Source: Pseudotabrizicola formosa
GTDB taxonomy: Bacteria; Pseudomonadota; Alphaproteobacteria; Rhodobacterales; Rhodobacteraceae
DNA length: 64,000 nucleotides
NCBI RefSeq assembly: GCF_002900965.1
Contig: NZ_PJOM01000004.1
Span: 186,001-250,000 of the forward strand
Reading direction: 5' to 3'
Shown: positions 35,104-44,694 of the stretch, in pieces
Layout of the letters: each line of letters opens with the position of its first letter
How positions within the stretch are numbered: position 1 is the first letter of the stretch
The notes under the pieces: generated by a model
What the model was told of the DNA's origin: nothing
Database searches by the model: none
Seen by the model: only the letters and a program-made list of their open reading frames with translations
Translations under genes and position numbers: made by a program

Positions 35104-38100
35104 ATGACGATCTATGATGATGCCTGGGTAAAGTCTGAGGAAGCCAAGCGCGCCTTTATGGATGCCAACGGGCTGTACAAGGCGGATGATGAGCATTCGT
35201 CCTGCGGCGTGGGGCTGGTGGTGGCGATTTCCGGCAAGCCCAGCCGCAAGGTGGTGCAGTCGGGGATTGATGCGCTCAAGGCCATCTGGCACCGCGGCGC
35301 AGTGGATGCCGATGGCAAGACCGGCGACGGCGCGGGCATTCATGTGCAGATTCCGGTCAAGTTCTTTTATGACGTGATCCGCCGCACCGGGCATGAGCCG
35401 GATACGGGCAAGCTGGTCGCGGTGGGGCAGGTGTTCCTGCCGCGCACCGATTTTGGCGCGCAAGAGCGGTGCCGCACCATTGTCGAGGCCGAAGTGCTGC
35501 GCATGGGCCATTATATCTATGGCTGGCGGCATGTGCCGGTGGACACCACCGTGCTGGGCGAGAAGGCCAATGCCACCCGGCCCGAGATCGAGCAGATCCT
35601 GATCCGCTGTGAAAAGGACATCGATCAGGAGCAGTTCGAGCGTGAACTGTACATCATCCGCCGCCGGATCGAGAAGGCAGCGATGGCGGCGCAGATTCAG
35701 GGGCTGTACCTGTGCAGCCTGTCGTGCCGCAGCATCATCTACAAAGGCATGATGCTGGCCGAGCAGGTGGCGGTGTTCTACCCCGATCTGATGGACGACC
35801 GGTTTGAAAGCGCCTTTGCGATCTATCACCAGCGCTATTCCACCAACACTTTCCCGCAGTGGTGGCTGGCGCAGCCGTTCCGCATGCTGGCCCATAACGG
35901 CGAGATCAACACGCTGAAGGGCAACGTCAACTGGATGAAAAGCCATGAGATCCGCATGGCGTCGAACAATTTTGGTGACGCGGCCGAGGATATCAAGCCG
36001 ATCATCCCGTCGGGCACGTCCGATTCCGGTGCGCTGGATGCGGTGTTCGAGGTGATGGTGCGGTCAGGCCGGTCGGCGCCCATGGCGAAAACCATGCTGG
36101 TGCCCGAGGCGTGGAGCAAGACCACGACCGATATGCCGAAAGCCTGGGCCGATATGTATGCCTATTGCAACGCGGTGATGGAGCCCTGGGACGGGCCTGC
36201 GGCGCTGGCGATGACCGATGGCCGCTGGGTCTGTGGCGGGTTGGACCGCAACGGGCTGCGCCCGATGCGCTATGTGGTGACCGGGGATGGCTTGCTGATC
36301 GCCGGGTCCGAGGCGGGGATGGTACCGGTGGACGAATCCACCATCCGCGAAAAGGGCGCGCTGGGGCCGGGGCAGATGATCGCGGTCGATATGGCCGAGG
36401 GCAAGCTCTATCACGACGCGCAGATGAAGGACAAACTGGCGGCCTCGAACCCCTATGGCGAGTGGATCGAAAAGGTCATCGACCTGAACAGCCTGCTGCG
36501 GGATGTGCCTGAGCGCGCGCAGTTTGAAGGGGCCGATCTGCGCCGCCGCCAGATTGCGGCGGGGTTCACGGTGGAAGAGCTGGAGCAGGTTCTGGCCCCG
36601 ATGGCCGAGGACGGCAAGGAAATGATCGCGAGCATGGGCGATGATACGCCTGCGGCGGTGCTGTCGAGCATCTATCGCCCGCTGTCGCATTTCTTCCGGC
36701 AGAACTTCAGCCAGGTCACCAACCCGCCGATTGATTCCTTGCGCGAAAGCCGGGTGATGAGTCTGAAGACGCGGTTTGGCAACCTGAAGAACGTGCTGGA
36801 TGAAAACTCCAGCCAGACCGAGATTCTGGTGCTGGAAAGCCCGTTCATCGCCAATGCGGAATTCGACGTGATGTGCAAGCATTTCGGCGAGCAGGTGGCC
36901 TATATCGACTGTACCTTCCCGGTGACGGCGGGGTTGGACGATCTGCGCCAGGGGCTGGAGCGTATTCGCGCCGAGGCAGAGGATGCGGTGCGGTCGGGGG
37001 CCAGCCATCTGGTGCTGACCGATGAGCATCAGGGGCCGGACAAGGTGCCGATGCCGATGATTCTGGCCACCAGTGCGGTGCACAGCTGGCTGACGCGCAA
37101 GGGGCTGCGGACCTTCTGTTCGGTGAACGTGCGGTCTGCCGAATGCATTGACCCGCATTACTTTGCGGTGCTGATCGGCTGTGGCGCGACCACGGTGAAC
37201 GCCTATCTGGCGCAGGATTCCATTGCCGACCGGATTGCCCGTGGCTTGCTGGATGGCAGCCTGACCGATGCGATGCGGCGCTACCGCGATGCGATCAACG
37301 GTGGCCTGTTGAAGATCATGTCGAAGATGGGGATTTCCGTGATCTCCAGCTATCGCGGGGGGTTGAACTTCGAGGCGGTGGGGCTCTCACGCGCCATGGT
37401 GGCGGAGTATTTCCCCGGCATGCACAGCCGGATTTCGGGCATCGGCCTGACCGGCATCGAGCAGAAGCTGGAAGAGGTGCATGCCAAGGGCTGGCTGGGC
37501 GGCGCCGATGTGCTGCCGATCGGTGGGTTCTACAAGGCGCGGCGCTCGGGTGAAAAGCATGCCTGGGAAGCGCAGACGATGCATATGCTGCAGGCGGCCT
37601 GTGACCGGGCCAGCTTTGACATCTGGAAGCAGTACACGGCGGCGATGCGGGCCAATCCGCCGATCCATATCCGCGACCTTTTGGACATCAAGCCCTTGGG
37701 CAAGCCGGTGCCGATTGAGGAGGTGGAGAGCATCACCTCTATCCGCAAGCGGTTTGTCACGCCGGGCATGAGCCTTGGGGCGCTGGGGCCAGAGGCGCAC
37801 AAGACGCTGAACGTGGCGATGAACCGGATTGGCGCGAAGTCTGACTCTGGGGAGGGCGGCGAAGATCCGGCGCATTTCCTGCCCGAGGCGAATGGTGACA
37901 ACCCGAGCGCCAAGATCAAGCAGGTGGCGTCGGGGCGTTTTGGCGTGACGGCGGAATACCTGAACGCCTGTGAAGAGCTGGAAATCAAGGTGGCGCAGGG
38001 CGCGAAACCCGGCGAGGGCGGCCAGTTGCCGGGCATGAAGGTGACCGAGCTGATCGCGCGGCTGCGGCATTCGACCAAGGGGGTGACGCTGATCTCGCCC

Positions 38101-39642
38101 CCGCCGCACCACGACATCTATTCCATCGAAGATCTGGCGCAGCTGATCTATGACCTGAAGCAGATCAACCCGCGCGCCAAGGTGACGGTGAAGCTGGTGT
38201 CGTCGTCGGGCGTGGGCACGATTGCGGCGGGCGTGGCCAAGGCCAAGGCCGATATCATCCTGATTTCCGGGCACAACGGCGGCACCGGGGCATCGCCCGG
38301 CACCAGCATCAAATATGCCGGCCTGCCGTGGGAAATGGGCCTGACCGAGGCGCATCAGGTGCTGAGCATGAACAACCTGCGCGACCGGGTGACGCTGCGC
38401 ACCGATGGCGGGCTGCGCACGGGCCGCGATGTGGTGATGGCGGCGATGATGGGGGCCGAGGAATATGGCATCGGCACCGCAGCCCTGATCGCGATGGGCT
38501 GCATCATGGTGCGGCAGTGCCAGTCCAACACCTGCCCGGTGGGGGTCTGCACCCAGAATGAGGAGTTGCGCAAGAAGTTCACCGGCACGGCGGACAAGGT
38601 GGTGAACCTGATCACCTTCTATGCGCAGGAGGTGCGGGAGCTGCTGGCCGGGATCGGCGCGCGATCCTTGGATGAGATCATCGGGCGGGCGGATCTGCTG
38701 ACGCAGGTTTCCCGCGGTGCGGCGCATCTGGATGACCTTGATCTCAACCCGCTCTTGATCACCGTCGATGGGGCGAACCGGATCACCTATGACCGCAGCA
38801 AGCCGCGCAATGCGGTGCCCGATACGCTGGACGCCGAGATCATCCGGGATGGCGCGCGCTTCTTTGAAGAGGGCGAGAAGATGCAGCTGTCTTACGCCGT
38901 GCGCAACACGCACCGGACCATCGGCACGCGGGCATCGAGCCATATCGTGCGCAAGTTCGGCATGCGCAACGCGCTGCAGCCCGACCATCTGACGGTGAAG
39001 CTGACCGGCAATGCCGGGCAGTCGCTGGGGGCATTTGCCGCGCGGGGGCTGAAGCTGGAGGTGATGGGCGACGCCAATGACTATGTTGGCAAGGGCCTGT
39101 CGGGCGGCACGATTGTGGTGCGGCCGGTGATGTCGTCACCGCTGGAGGCGTCGGAAAACACCATCATCGGCAATACCGTGCTCTATGGCGCGACCGATGG
39201 CTATCTGTTTGCCAGCGGGCGCGCGGGCGAGCGGTTTGCGGTGCGCAATTCGGGCGCGCATGTGGTGGTCGAAGGCTGCGGGTCGAACGGTTGTGAATAC
39301 ATGACCGGCGGTGTGGCGGTGATTCTGGGCCGGATCGGCGCGAATTTCGGGGCCGGGATGACCGGCGGCATGGCCTATCTGTATGACCCGAGTGGCGTGG
39401 CCGAGGATTTCATCAACATGGACTCGCTGGTGACCTGTGCGGTCAGCCACCCGCATTGGGACCGGCAGCTGCGCAGCCTGATTGAGGCGCATGTGCGCGA
39501 AACCGGCAGCCGCAAGGCCGCCGCCATCCTGTCGGACTGGGAGACGGAGCGGGCCAATTTCCTGCAGGTCTGCCCGACCGAGATGCTGGTGCATCTGCCG
39601 CATCCGCTGAGCGACGAGGCGGTGAAGGTTCCGGCGGAGTAA
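35104..39642 (+). CDS. gltB: Glutamate synthase [NADPH] large (alpha) subunit
   Basis: A 1512-residue enzyme that turns glutamine and 2-oxoglutarate into two glutamates. The first 33 residues are a propeptide; Cys34 in HSSCGVGLV is the glutaminase nucleophile. Residues about 35-430 form the class II amidotransferase domain, with RYSTNTFPQWWLAQPFRMLAHNGEINT. The central domain and the FMN-binding synthase domain follow (GEGGEDPAHF, ISGHNGGTGASP). Cysteines of the 3Fe-4S cluster are in CIMVRQCQSNTCPVGVCT. The C-terminal beta-helix domain (YVGKGLSGGTIVVRP, GNTVLYGATDGYLFASGRAGERFAVRNSGA) is complete. It works with GltD in ammonium assimilation. Confidence 0.98.
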   Translation: MTIYDDAWVKSEEAKRAFMDANGLYKADDEHSSCGVGLVVAISGKPSRKVVQSGIDALKAIWHRGAVDADGKTGDGAGIHVQIPVKFFYDVIRRTGHEPDTGKLVAVGQVFLPRTDFGAQERCRTIVEAEVLRMGHYIYGWRHVPVDTTVLGEKANATRPEIEQILIRCEKDIDQEQFERELYIIRRRIEKAAMAAQIQGLYLCSLSCRSIIYKGMMLAEQVAVFYPDLMDDRFESAFAIYHQRYSTNTFPQWWLAQPFRMLAHNGEINTLKGNVNWMKSHEIRMASNNFGDAAEDIKPIIPSGTSDSGALDAVFEVMVRSGRSAPMAKTMLVPEAWSKTTTDMPKAWADMYAYCNAVMEPWDGPAALAMTDGRWVCGGLDRNGLRPMRYVVTGDGLLIAGSEAGMVPVDESTIREKGALGPGQMIAVDMAEGKLYHDAQMKDKLAASNPYGEWIEKVIDLNSLLRDVPERAQFEGADLRRRQIAAGFTVEELEQVLAPMAEDGKEMIASMGDDTPAAVLSSIYRPLSHFFRQNFSQVTNPPIDSLRESRVMSLKTRFGNLKNVLDENSSQTEILVLESPFIANAEFDVMCKHFGEQVAYIDCTFPVTAGLDDLRQGLERIRAEAEDAVRSGASHLVLTDEHQGPDKVPMPMILATSAVHSWLTRKGLRTFCSVNVRSAECIDPHYFAVLIGCGATTVNAYLAQDSIADRIARGLLDGSLTDAMRRYRDAINGGLLKIMSKMGISVISSYRGGLNFEAVGLSRAMVAEYFPGMHSRISGIGLTGIEQKLEEVHAKGWLGGADVLPIGGFYKARRSGEKHAWEAQTMHMLQAACDRASFDIWKQYTAAMRANPPIHIRDLLDIKPLGKPVPIEEVESITSIRKRFVTPGMSLGALGPEAHKTLNVAMNRIGAKSDSGEGGEDPAHFLPEANGDNPSAKIKQVASGRFGVTAEYLNACEELEIKVAQGAKPGEGGQLPGMKVTELIARLRHSTKGVTLISPPPHHDIYSIEDLAQLIYDLKQINPRAKVTVKLVSSSGVGTIAAGVAKAKADIILISGHNGGTGASPGTSIKYAGLPWEMGLTEAHQVLSMNNLRDRVTLRTDGGLRTGRDVVMAAMMGAEEYGIGTAALIAMGCIMVRQCQSNTCPVGVCTQNEELRKKFTGTADKVVNLITFYAQEVRELLAGIGARSLDEIIGRADLLTQVSRGAAHLDDLDLNPLLITVDGANRITYDRSKPRNAVPDTLDAEIIRDGARFFEEGEKMQLSYAVRNTHRTIGTRASSHIVRKFGMRNALQPDHLTVKLTGNAGQSLGAFAARGLKLEVMGDANDYVGKGLSGGTIVVRPVMSSPLEASENTIIGNTVLYGATDGYLFASGRAGERFAVRNSGAHVVVEGCGSNGCEYMTGGVAVILGRIGANFGAGMTGGMAYLYDPSGVAEDFINMDSLVTCAVSHPHWDRQLRSLIEAHVRETGSRKAAAILSDWETERANFLQVCPTEMLVHLPHPLSDEAVKVPAE

Positions 39643-39650
39643 CGACACGG

Positions 39651-39680
39651 AAAAGGGCCCCTCTGCGGGGCCCTTTGCTT
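39651..39680 (+). terminator. Intrinsic terminator after gltB
   Basis: A 10-bp stem pairs 39652-39661 (AAAGGGCCCC) with 39667-39676 (GGGGCCCTTT), followed by GCTTTGC. It starts 9 bases after the gltB stop. Confidence 0.8.
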
Positions 39681-39728
39681 TGCGGCGTCAGATCTTGACC
39701 CGGCGCGCCGCTTGGGGCCTAACGGGGC

Positions 39729-40463
39729 ATGGCAAGCGCACCCCGAAAATCCCGCAAGGGCAATGATGCCGCCCCGCTTCTGGCCCCGGCCCGCGCGCTG
39801 CGACGGCGCGTGCTGCGCTGGGCGGTGCGGGGGATGCTGGGGGTGGCTGCGCTCTTCGCGCTGCTGGTGCTGCTGTTTTCCTTCCTCAACCCGCCGGTGA
39901 ATATCTACCAGTTGCAGGAATCGGCGCGTCTGGGCGGGGTTGAGCGTGAGTGGGTGGCGTTTGACCAGATTGCGCCGGTGATGGGTCGGTCGGCGGTGGC
40001 GGCAGAGGATGCGAATTTCTGCCTGCACTGGGGGTTTGACATGAACGCCATCCGCGCGGCGGTGGCCCAAGGTGGCAACCGGGGGGCCTCGACCATCAGC
40101 CAGCAGGTGGTGAAGAATGTGTTCCTGTGGCACGGCCGGTCCTGGCTGCGCAAGGCGATGGAGGGGGTGCTGACCCCGGCGGTGGAGCTGATCTGGTCGA
40201 AAGAGCGGATTCTGGAAGTCTATCTGAACATTGCGGAATTTGACGAAGGGGTGTTTGGCGTGCAGGCGGCGGCGCAGCATTATTTCGGTGTGGACGCCCG
40301 TGACCTGAGCGCGCTGCAAGCGGCCCGGCTGGCAGCCATTCTGCCCGATCCCAAGGCGCGCTCGGCCTCGGACCCGAGCAGCTTTGTGCGCAACCGGACG
40401 CGGGGAATCATGGCGGGGGCCGAGACGATTGCCGCAGACGGGCGCGACGGGTGTTTCAGGTGA
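39729..40463 (+). CDS. mtgA: Monofunctional biosynthetic peptidoglycan transglycosylase
   Basis: A 244-residue GT51 enzyme. A basic N-terminus (RKSRKGND) precedes one membrane segment (GMLGVAALFALLVLLFSFL, residues about 37-55). The glycosyltransferase domain has VAAEDANFCLHWGFDMNAI (catalytic Glu), GGNRGASTISQQVVKNVFLW, KERILEVYLNIAEF and GVFGVQAAAQHYFG. It polymerises lipid II into glycan chains and lacks a transpeptidase domain. It is followed by a GC hairpin and repeat-like element. Confidence 0.96.
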   Translation: MASAPRKSRKGNDAAPLLAPARALRRRVLRWAVRGMLGVAALFALLVLLFSFLNPPVNIYQLQESARLGGVEREWVAFDQIAPVMGRSAVAAEDANFCLHWGFDMNAIRAAVAQGGNRGASTISQQVVKNVFLWHGRSWLRKAMEGVLTPAVELIWSKERILEVYLNIAEFDEGVFGVQAAAQHYFGVDARDLSALQAARLAAILPDPKARSASDPSSFVRNRTRGIMAGAETIAADGRDGCFR

Positions 40464-40475
40464 GCGCTTTGGGGA

Positions 40476-40540
40476 AAGGCCGGGGGGGCTGTCTGCCCCC
40501 CCGGACCCCCCCGAGGATATTTAGGAACAGATAATAGCAG
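40476..40540. repeat. REP-like intergenic element with strong hairpin
   Basis: A perfect 10-bp stem (CCGGGGGGGC at 40480-40489, GCCCCCCCGG at 40495-40504) is followed by ACCCCCC and then GAGGATATTTAGGAACAG. From memory, a hairpin followed by GAGGATATTT is a repeated intergenic element in Rhodobacteraceae genomes; only one copy is in this window. It may also end mtgA transcription. The remaining bases up to 40600 hold nothing I can name. Confidence 0.55.
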
Positions 40541-40615
40541 CAGCCAGCGCTGCGCTGCGACCCCAGGGACGCAGGAGGCGGTTGCAGGGTTTTGGGGGTC
40601 AAAAGGGGAATGGAA

Positions 40616-41305
40616 ATGATAGCTGACCGCAGAATAAAGATCGCGCCGTCGATTTTGGCCGCTGATTTCGCGAATTTCGGGGCGGAATGTGCGGCGATCG
40701 AGGCGCAGGGCTGTGACTGGGTGCATGTCGATGTGATGGACGGGCATTTCGTGCCCAACATCACCTTTGGCCCTGCCACCTGCGCCGCCATCCGCCCGCA
40801 TATCAAGGGGGTGATGGATGTTCACCTGATGGTGGCCCCTGTGGACCCCTATATCGAGGCCTTCGCGCAGGCCGGGGCGGATGTGATTTCGGCCCATCTG
40901 GAAGCGGGGCCGCATATTCACCGGACCTTGCAGGCCATTCGCGGGGCCGGGGCCAAGGCGGGGCTGGCGATCAACCCCGGCACCGGGATCGAGGATGTGC
41001 GGTATTTGCTGGATATGGTGGATCTGGTCTGCGTGATGACGGTGAACCCGGGCTTTGGCGGGCAGAAGTTTATCCACAGCCAGATTGAGAAGGTCCGCCG
41101 CCTGCGGGAGATGATCGGGGACCGGCCCATTCACATCGAGATTGACGGCGGGGTGACGGTGGAGACGGCGCCCCTGGTGGCAGCGGCGGGCGCGGATGTG
41201 CTGGTGGCGGGCTCGGCGGTGTTCAAGGGCGGGTCGGTCAGCAACCCGGGGCCCTATGGCGACAACATCCGTGCGATCCGGGCGGCGGCCGAGGCGGCCC
41301 GGTGA
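40616..41305 (+). CDS. rpe: Ribulose-phosphate 3-epimerase
   Basis: A 229-residue TIM-barrel enzyme that interconverts ribulose-5-phosphate and xylulose-5-phosphate. Signatures are KIAPSILAADFANFG, WVHVDVMDGHFVPNITFGP (metal ligand His and catalytic Asp), DVHLMVAPVDPYI, VMTVNPGFGGQKFI and IEIDGGVTVETAP. The ATG at 40616 has AGGGG 7 bases upstream; an ATG at 40610 and a TTG at 40592 are also in frame. It ends in a 4-base GTGA overlap with gph, a common pair. Confidence 0.96.
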   Translation: MIADRRIKIAPSILAADFANFGAECAAIEAQGCDWVHVDVMDGHFVPNITFGPATCAAIRPHIKGVMDVHLMVAPVDPYIEAFAQAGADVISAHLEAGPHIHRTLQAIRGAGAKAGLAINPGTGIEDVRYLLDMVDLVCVMTVNPGFGGQKFIHSQIEKVRRLREMIGDRPIHIEIDGGVTVETAPLVAAAGADVLVAGSAVFKGGSVSNPGPYGDNIRAIRAAAEAAR

Positions 41306-41973
41306 GTGCTGTGCATCTGATCTTTGACCTTGATGGCACGCTGGTCGATTCCGCGCCGGATATTCATGCGGCGGTGACCCGGATGCTGGCGGATGAGGGG
41401 GTGGCGGCGCTGGATCTGGCGACGGTCACCTCCTTTGTCGGCCATGGGCTGCCAAAGCTGGTGGAGCGGGTGATCCTGCGGGTGGGGCTGGACATCGGGC
41501 AGCATCCGCGGCTGACGAAAGTGACGCTGGACCATTACAATGCCGCGTCAAGCGATCTGACCCGGGTCTACCCCGGGGTGACCCAAGTGCTGACCGGGTT
41601 TCAGCGGGCCGGGCACCGGATGGCCCTGTGCACCAACAAGCCGGTGGGGCCTGCGCGTGACATTCTGCGCGCTCTGGGGCTGGAAGGGTTTTTCAGCCTG
41701 GTGATCGGGGGCGACTCTCTGCCGGTGACCAAGCCCGATCCGGCCCCGCTGCAGGCCTGCATTGCGGGCCTTGGCGGGGGCGCGGCGCTTTATGTCGGTG
41801 ACAGCGAGGTGGATGCGGCCACGGCGGTGGCGGCGCGGGTGCCCTTTGCCCTGTTCACCGAGGGCTATCGCAAGACGCCGGTTGCCGATCTGCCGCATGC
41901 GCTGGCGTTTTCGGAGTTTGCCAGCCTGCCGGCGATGGTGGCGGCGCTGCAGGCCGGAACCGGCGCAGACTGA
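41302..41973 (+). CDS. gph: Phosphoglycolate phosphatase
   Basis: A 223-residue HAD-family phosphatase. Motif I is FDLDGTLVDSAPDIH (residues 8-22), motif II lies in MALCTNKP, motif III uses Lys in PVTKPDPAPL, and motif IV is YVGDSEVDAATA. It removes 2-phosphoglycolate formed by DNA repair or Rubisco oxygenation. It starts with a GTG that overlaps the rpe stop. HAD enzymes can have other substrates, but the rpe-gph order supports this one. Confidence 0.9.
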   Translation: MSAVHLIFDLDGTLVDSAPDIHAAVTRMLADEGVAALDLATVTSFVGHGLPKLVERVILRVGLDIGQHPRLTKVTLDHYNAASSDLTRVYPGVTQVLTGFQRAGHRMALCTNKPVGPARDILRALGLEGFFSLVIGGDSLPVTKPDPAPLQACIAGLGGGAALYVGDSEVDAATAVAARVPFALFTEGYRKTPVADLPHALAFSEFASLPAMVAALQAGTGAD

Positions 41974-42058
41974 CCAGCCTGGCAGCCGGAGGGCGGTTGC
42001 GCATTGAACCCCGGCGCCATGGCCTGTATCAGGTGCACAGATTTTATACGGGTGCTGC

Positions 42059-42724
42059 ATGATCCGCCTTTACCATTTCCCCCTCTCTCCGTTCTGCCGC
42101 AAGGTGCGTCTGACGCTGGCGGAGAAGAAGCTGGAGGTGGAACTGGTGGAGGAGCGCTATTGGGAGCCCAGCCCGGATTTCCTGCGCCGCAACCCGGCGG
42201 GCAAGGTGCCGATCCTGAAGATGGAGCAGAAGACGCTGAGTGAAAGCCAGGCGATCTGCGAATATCTGGATGAGACCTTTCCCACGCCCGCGCTGATGCC
42301 GCGCGATCCGGAGGTGCGCTATGAGGTGCGGCGGATCTGTGCGTGGTTTGACGACAAGTTCCACGCCGAGGTTACCTCGAAACTGCTCTATGAGCGGGTG
42401 AACAAGAAGGTGATGAAGCTGGGCTACCCGGATTCGAAGAATGTGAAATTCGGGGCCGGGCGGATCAAGTTTCACCTCGACTACATGGCGTGGATCCTGG
42501 ACCAGCGGCGCTGGCTGGCGGGCGATATCATGACGCTGGCCGATTTCACCGCGGCCGCGCATCTGTCTTGTCTGGACTATATCAGCGATGTGGACTGGAA
42601 CCGGTCGGCCACGGTGAAGGACTGGTATGCCAAGATCAAGTCGCGGCCCAGTTTCCGCACCTTGCTGGCCGATCAGGTGCCGGGGTTCCCGCCGCCGGCG
42701 CATTACGCCGATCTGGATTTCTGA
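42059..42724 (+). CDS. fzlA: GST-like protein, probable FtsZ-binding protein FzlA
   Basis: A 221-residue protein with the glutathione S-transferase fold. The N-terminal thioredoxin-like domain has LYHFPLSPFCRKVRLTLAEKKL and NPAGKVPILK with SESQAICEYLDE. The helical C-terminal domain ends PGFPPPAHYADLDF. The final ADLDF motif and overall length fit FzlA of Caulobacter, whose C-terminal tail (including the Asp four residues from the end) is needed in cell division. FzlA binds and curves FtsZ filaments and is essential in Caulobacter. An ordinary GST remains possible. It converges on dxs with a 47-base gap. Confidence 0.7.
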   Translation: MIRLYHFPLSPFCRKVRLTLAEKKLEVELVEERYWEPSPDFLRRNPAGKVPILKMEQKTLSESQAICEYLDETFPTPALMPRDPEVRYEVRRICAWFDDKFHAEVTSKLLYERVNKKVMKLGYPDSKNVKFGAGRIKFHLDYMAWILDQRRWLAGDIMTLADFTAAAHLSCLDYISDVDWNRSATVKDWYAKIKSRPSFRTLLADQVPGFPPPAHYADLDF

Positions 42725-42771
42725 GAGGGCCTTGCGCCCGGACCCTCAGGAGAGTTTCAGACTGAAGACAA

Positions 42772-44685
42772 TCAGGCGCGTCTCGAGAGCGATGCGATGC
42801 TGAGGGTTTGCAGCACCTTTGCCTCGATCTGGGCCGCATCCATCCCGGCGGAGCGGTACATCGCTTCGGGTGAGGCGTGGTCGATGAAGGTGTCAGGCAG
42901 GACCATGGAACGGTATTTCAACCCGGTGTCGAAAACGCCTTCTTCGGCCAGAAGCTGTGCCACATGGCTGCCGAAGCCGCCGATGGCGCCTTCTTCGATG
43001 GTGATCAGCGCCTCGTGGTTGCGGGCGAGGTTCAGGATCATGTCGCGGTCGAGCGGTTTGGCGAAGCGGGCGTCGACCACGCTGGGGGTAAGGCCCTTTT
43101 GCGCGAGGCTTTCGGCGGCTTTCAGGGTTTCCTGCAGCCGGGTGCCGAAGGACAAGAGCGCCACGCGGTTCCCCGAGGTGATCAGGCGGGCCTTGCCGAT
43201 TTGCAGGGGCGTGCCACGGGTGGGGAGGTCGACACCGACGCCATCGCCGCGCGGGAAGCGGAAGGCGATGGGGCCATCGTTGTGCGCGACGGCGGTGGCG
43301 ACCATGTGAACCAGTTCCGCCTCGTCGGCTGCTGCCATCACCACCATGCCGGGCAGGTTGGCGAGGAAGGCCACGTCGAAGCTGCCGGCATGGGTGGCGC
43401 CGTCGGCCCCCACAAGGCCCGCGCGGTCGATGGCGAAGCGGACGGGCAGGCGCTGGATGGCGACATCATGCACCACCTGATCATAGCCGCGTTGCAGGAA
43501 GGTGGAGTAGATGGCGCAGAAGGGTTTCATTCCGCCTGCGGCGAGGCCCGCCGAAAAGGTCACGGCATGTTGTTCGGCGATGCCGACATCGAAACAGCGG
43601 CGGGGGAAGCGGTCGGCGAACAGGTTCAGCCCGGTGCCATCGGGCATGGCGGCGGTGACGGCGACGATTTTATCATCGCGTTCCCCTTCGGCAATCAGGG
43701 CCTGAGCGAACACCTTGGTATAGCTGGGCGCGTTGGAGGCGGCCTTGGCTTGCACGCCGGTGAGCACGTCGAACTTGCCGGTGGCGTGGCCACGGTCACG
43801 CGCCGCCTCGGCTGGCGCGTAGCCCTTGCCCTTTTTGGTCAGCACATGCAGCAGGATCGGGCCGGTGGCGCGGGCCTTGGCGGTGCGCAGGATGGGCAGC
43901 AGCTGGTCAAGATCGTGCCCGTCAATCGGGCCGATGTAGGAAAACCCCAGCTCCTCGAACAGGGTGCCGCCCATCGCCATGCCCTTGAGCATTTCCTTGG
44001 CCCGGCGCGCGCCTTCCTGAAACGGCGGCGGCAGCAGGCCCAAGGCGCCTTTGGCAGCGGCCTTGAGGTCTTGCAGCGGGGCTTCGGCATAGAGGCGGCT
44101 GAGGTAGCTGGACAGGGCACCCACGGGGGGGGCGATCGACATTTCATTGTCGTTGAGCACCACGAACAGCCGCTTTTTCAGGTGGCCCGCGTTGTTCATC
44201 GCCTCAAATGCCATGCCCGCGCTCATGGAGCCATCGCCGATCACCGCCACCGCATCGCCCGGATCGCCGCCCAGATCGGCGGCCATGGCAAAGCCAAGGG
44301 CGGCAGAGATCGAGGTGGAGGAATGGGCCGCGCCGAATGGGTCATAGGGGGATTCGGAGCGTTTGGTGAAGCCTGACAGCCCGCCTTCGGTGCGCAGGGT
44401 GCGGATGCGGTCGCGCCGCCCGGTCAGGATCTTGTGGGGATAGCACTGATGGCCGACATCCCAGATGATCTTGTCACGCGGGGTATCGAACACCGCATGC
44501 AGGGCCACGGTCAGTTCGACCACCCCCAGACCGGCGCCCAGATGGCCGCCGGTGACCGAGACGGCCGAAATCGTCTCGGCCCGCAGTTCATCGGCCAGTT
44601 GGCGCAGCTCGCGGTCGGACAGGCCCTTCATGTCGGAGGGCAGGGTCACGCGGTCAAGCAGCGGGGTTTTGGGTCGGTCGGTCAT
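42772..44685 (-). CDS. dxs: 1-deoxy-D-xylulose-5-phosphate synthase
   Basis: A 637-residue thiamine-diphosphate enzyme that joins pyruvate and glyceraldehyde-3-phosphate, the first step of the MEP isoprenoid pathway. The ThDP-binding motif is [18 protein letters not shown] (near residue 150). Also present are [21 protein letters not shown]-like text, [35 protein letters not shown] and the transketolase central motif [18 protein letters not shown]. It is the last gene of the long minus-strand operon, 9 bases after ispA, so both isoprenoid genes are coupled. Confidence 0.98.
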   Translation of the reverse strand: MTDRPKTPLLDRVTLPSDMKGLSDRELRQLADELRAETISAVSVTGGHLGAGLGVVELTVALHAVFDTPRDKIIWDVGHQCYPHKILTGRRDRIRTLRTEGGLSGFTKRSESPYDPFGAAHSSTSISAALGFAMAADLGGDPGDAVAVIGDGSMSAGMAFEAMNNAGHLKKRLFVVLNDNEMSIAPPVGALSSYLSRLYAEAPLQDLKAAAKGALGLLPPPFQEGARRAKEMLKGMAMGGTLFEELGFSYIGPIDGHDLDQLLPILRTAKARATGPILLHVLTKKGKGYAPAEAARDRGHATGKFDVLTGVQAKAASNAPSYTKVFAQALIAEGERDDKIVAVTAAMPDGTGLNLFADRFPRRCFDVGIAEQHAVTFSAGLAAGGMKPFCAIYSTFLQRGYDQVVHDVAIQRLPVRFAIDRAGLVGADGATHAGSFDVAFLANLPGMVVMAAADEAELVHMVATAVAHNDGPIAFRFPRGDGVGVDLPTRGTPLQIGKARLITSGNRVALLSFGTRLQETLKAAESLAQKGLTPSVVDARFAKPLDRDMILNLARNHEALITIEEGAIGGFGSHVAQLLAEEGVFDTGLKYRSMVLPDTFIDHASPEAMYRSAGMDAAQIEAKVLQTLSIASLSRRA

Positions 44686-44694
44686 ATCCTGCCT

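Noticed and set aside
37387-38988. A 533-residue minus-strand ORF opposite gltB
   Set aside because: Antisense artefact in a certain gene; the Arg/His-rich composition has no domain.
42877-44376. A 499-residue plus-strand ORF opposite dxs
   Set aside because: Gly/His-rich antisense frame without a start signal or domain; dxs is certain.
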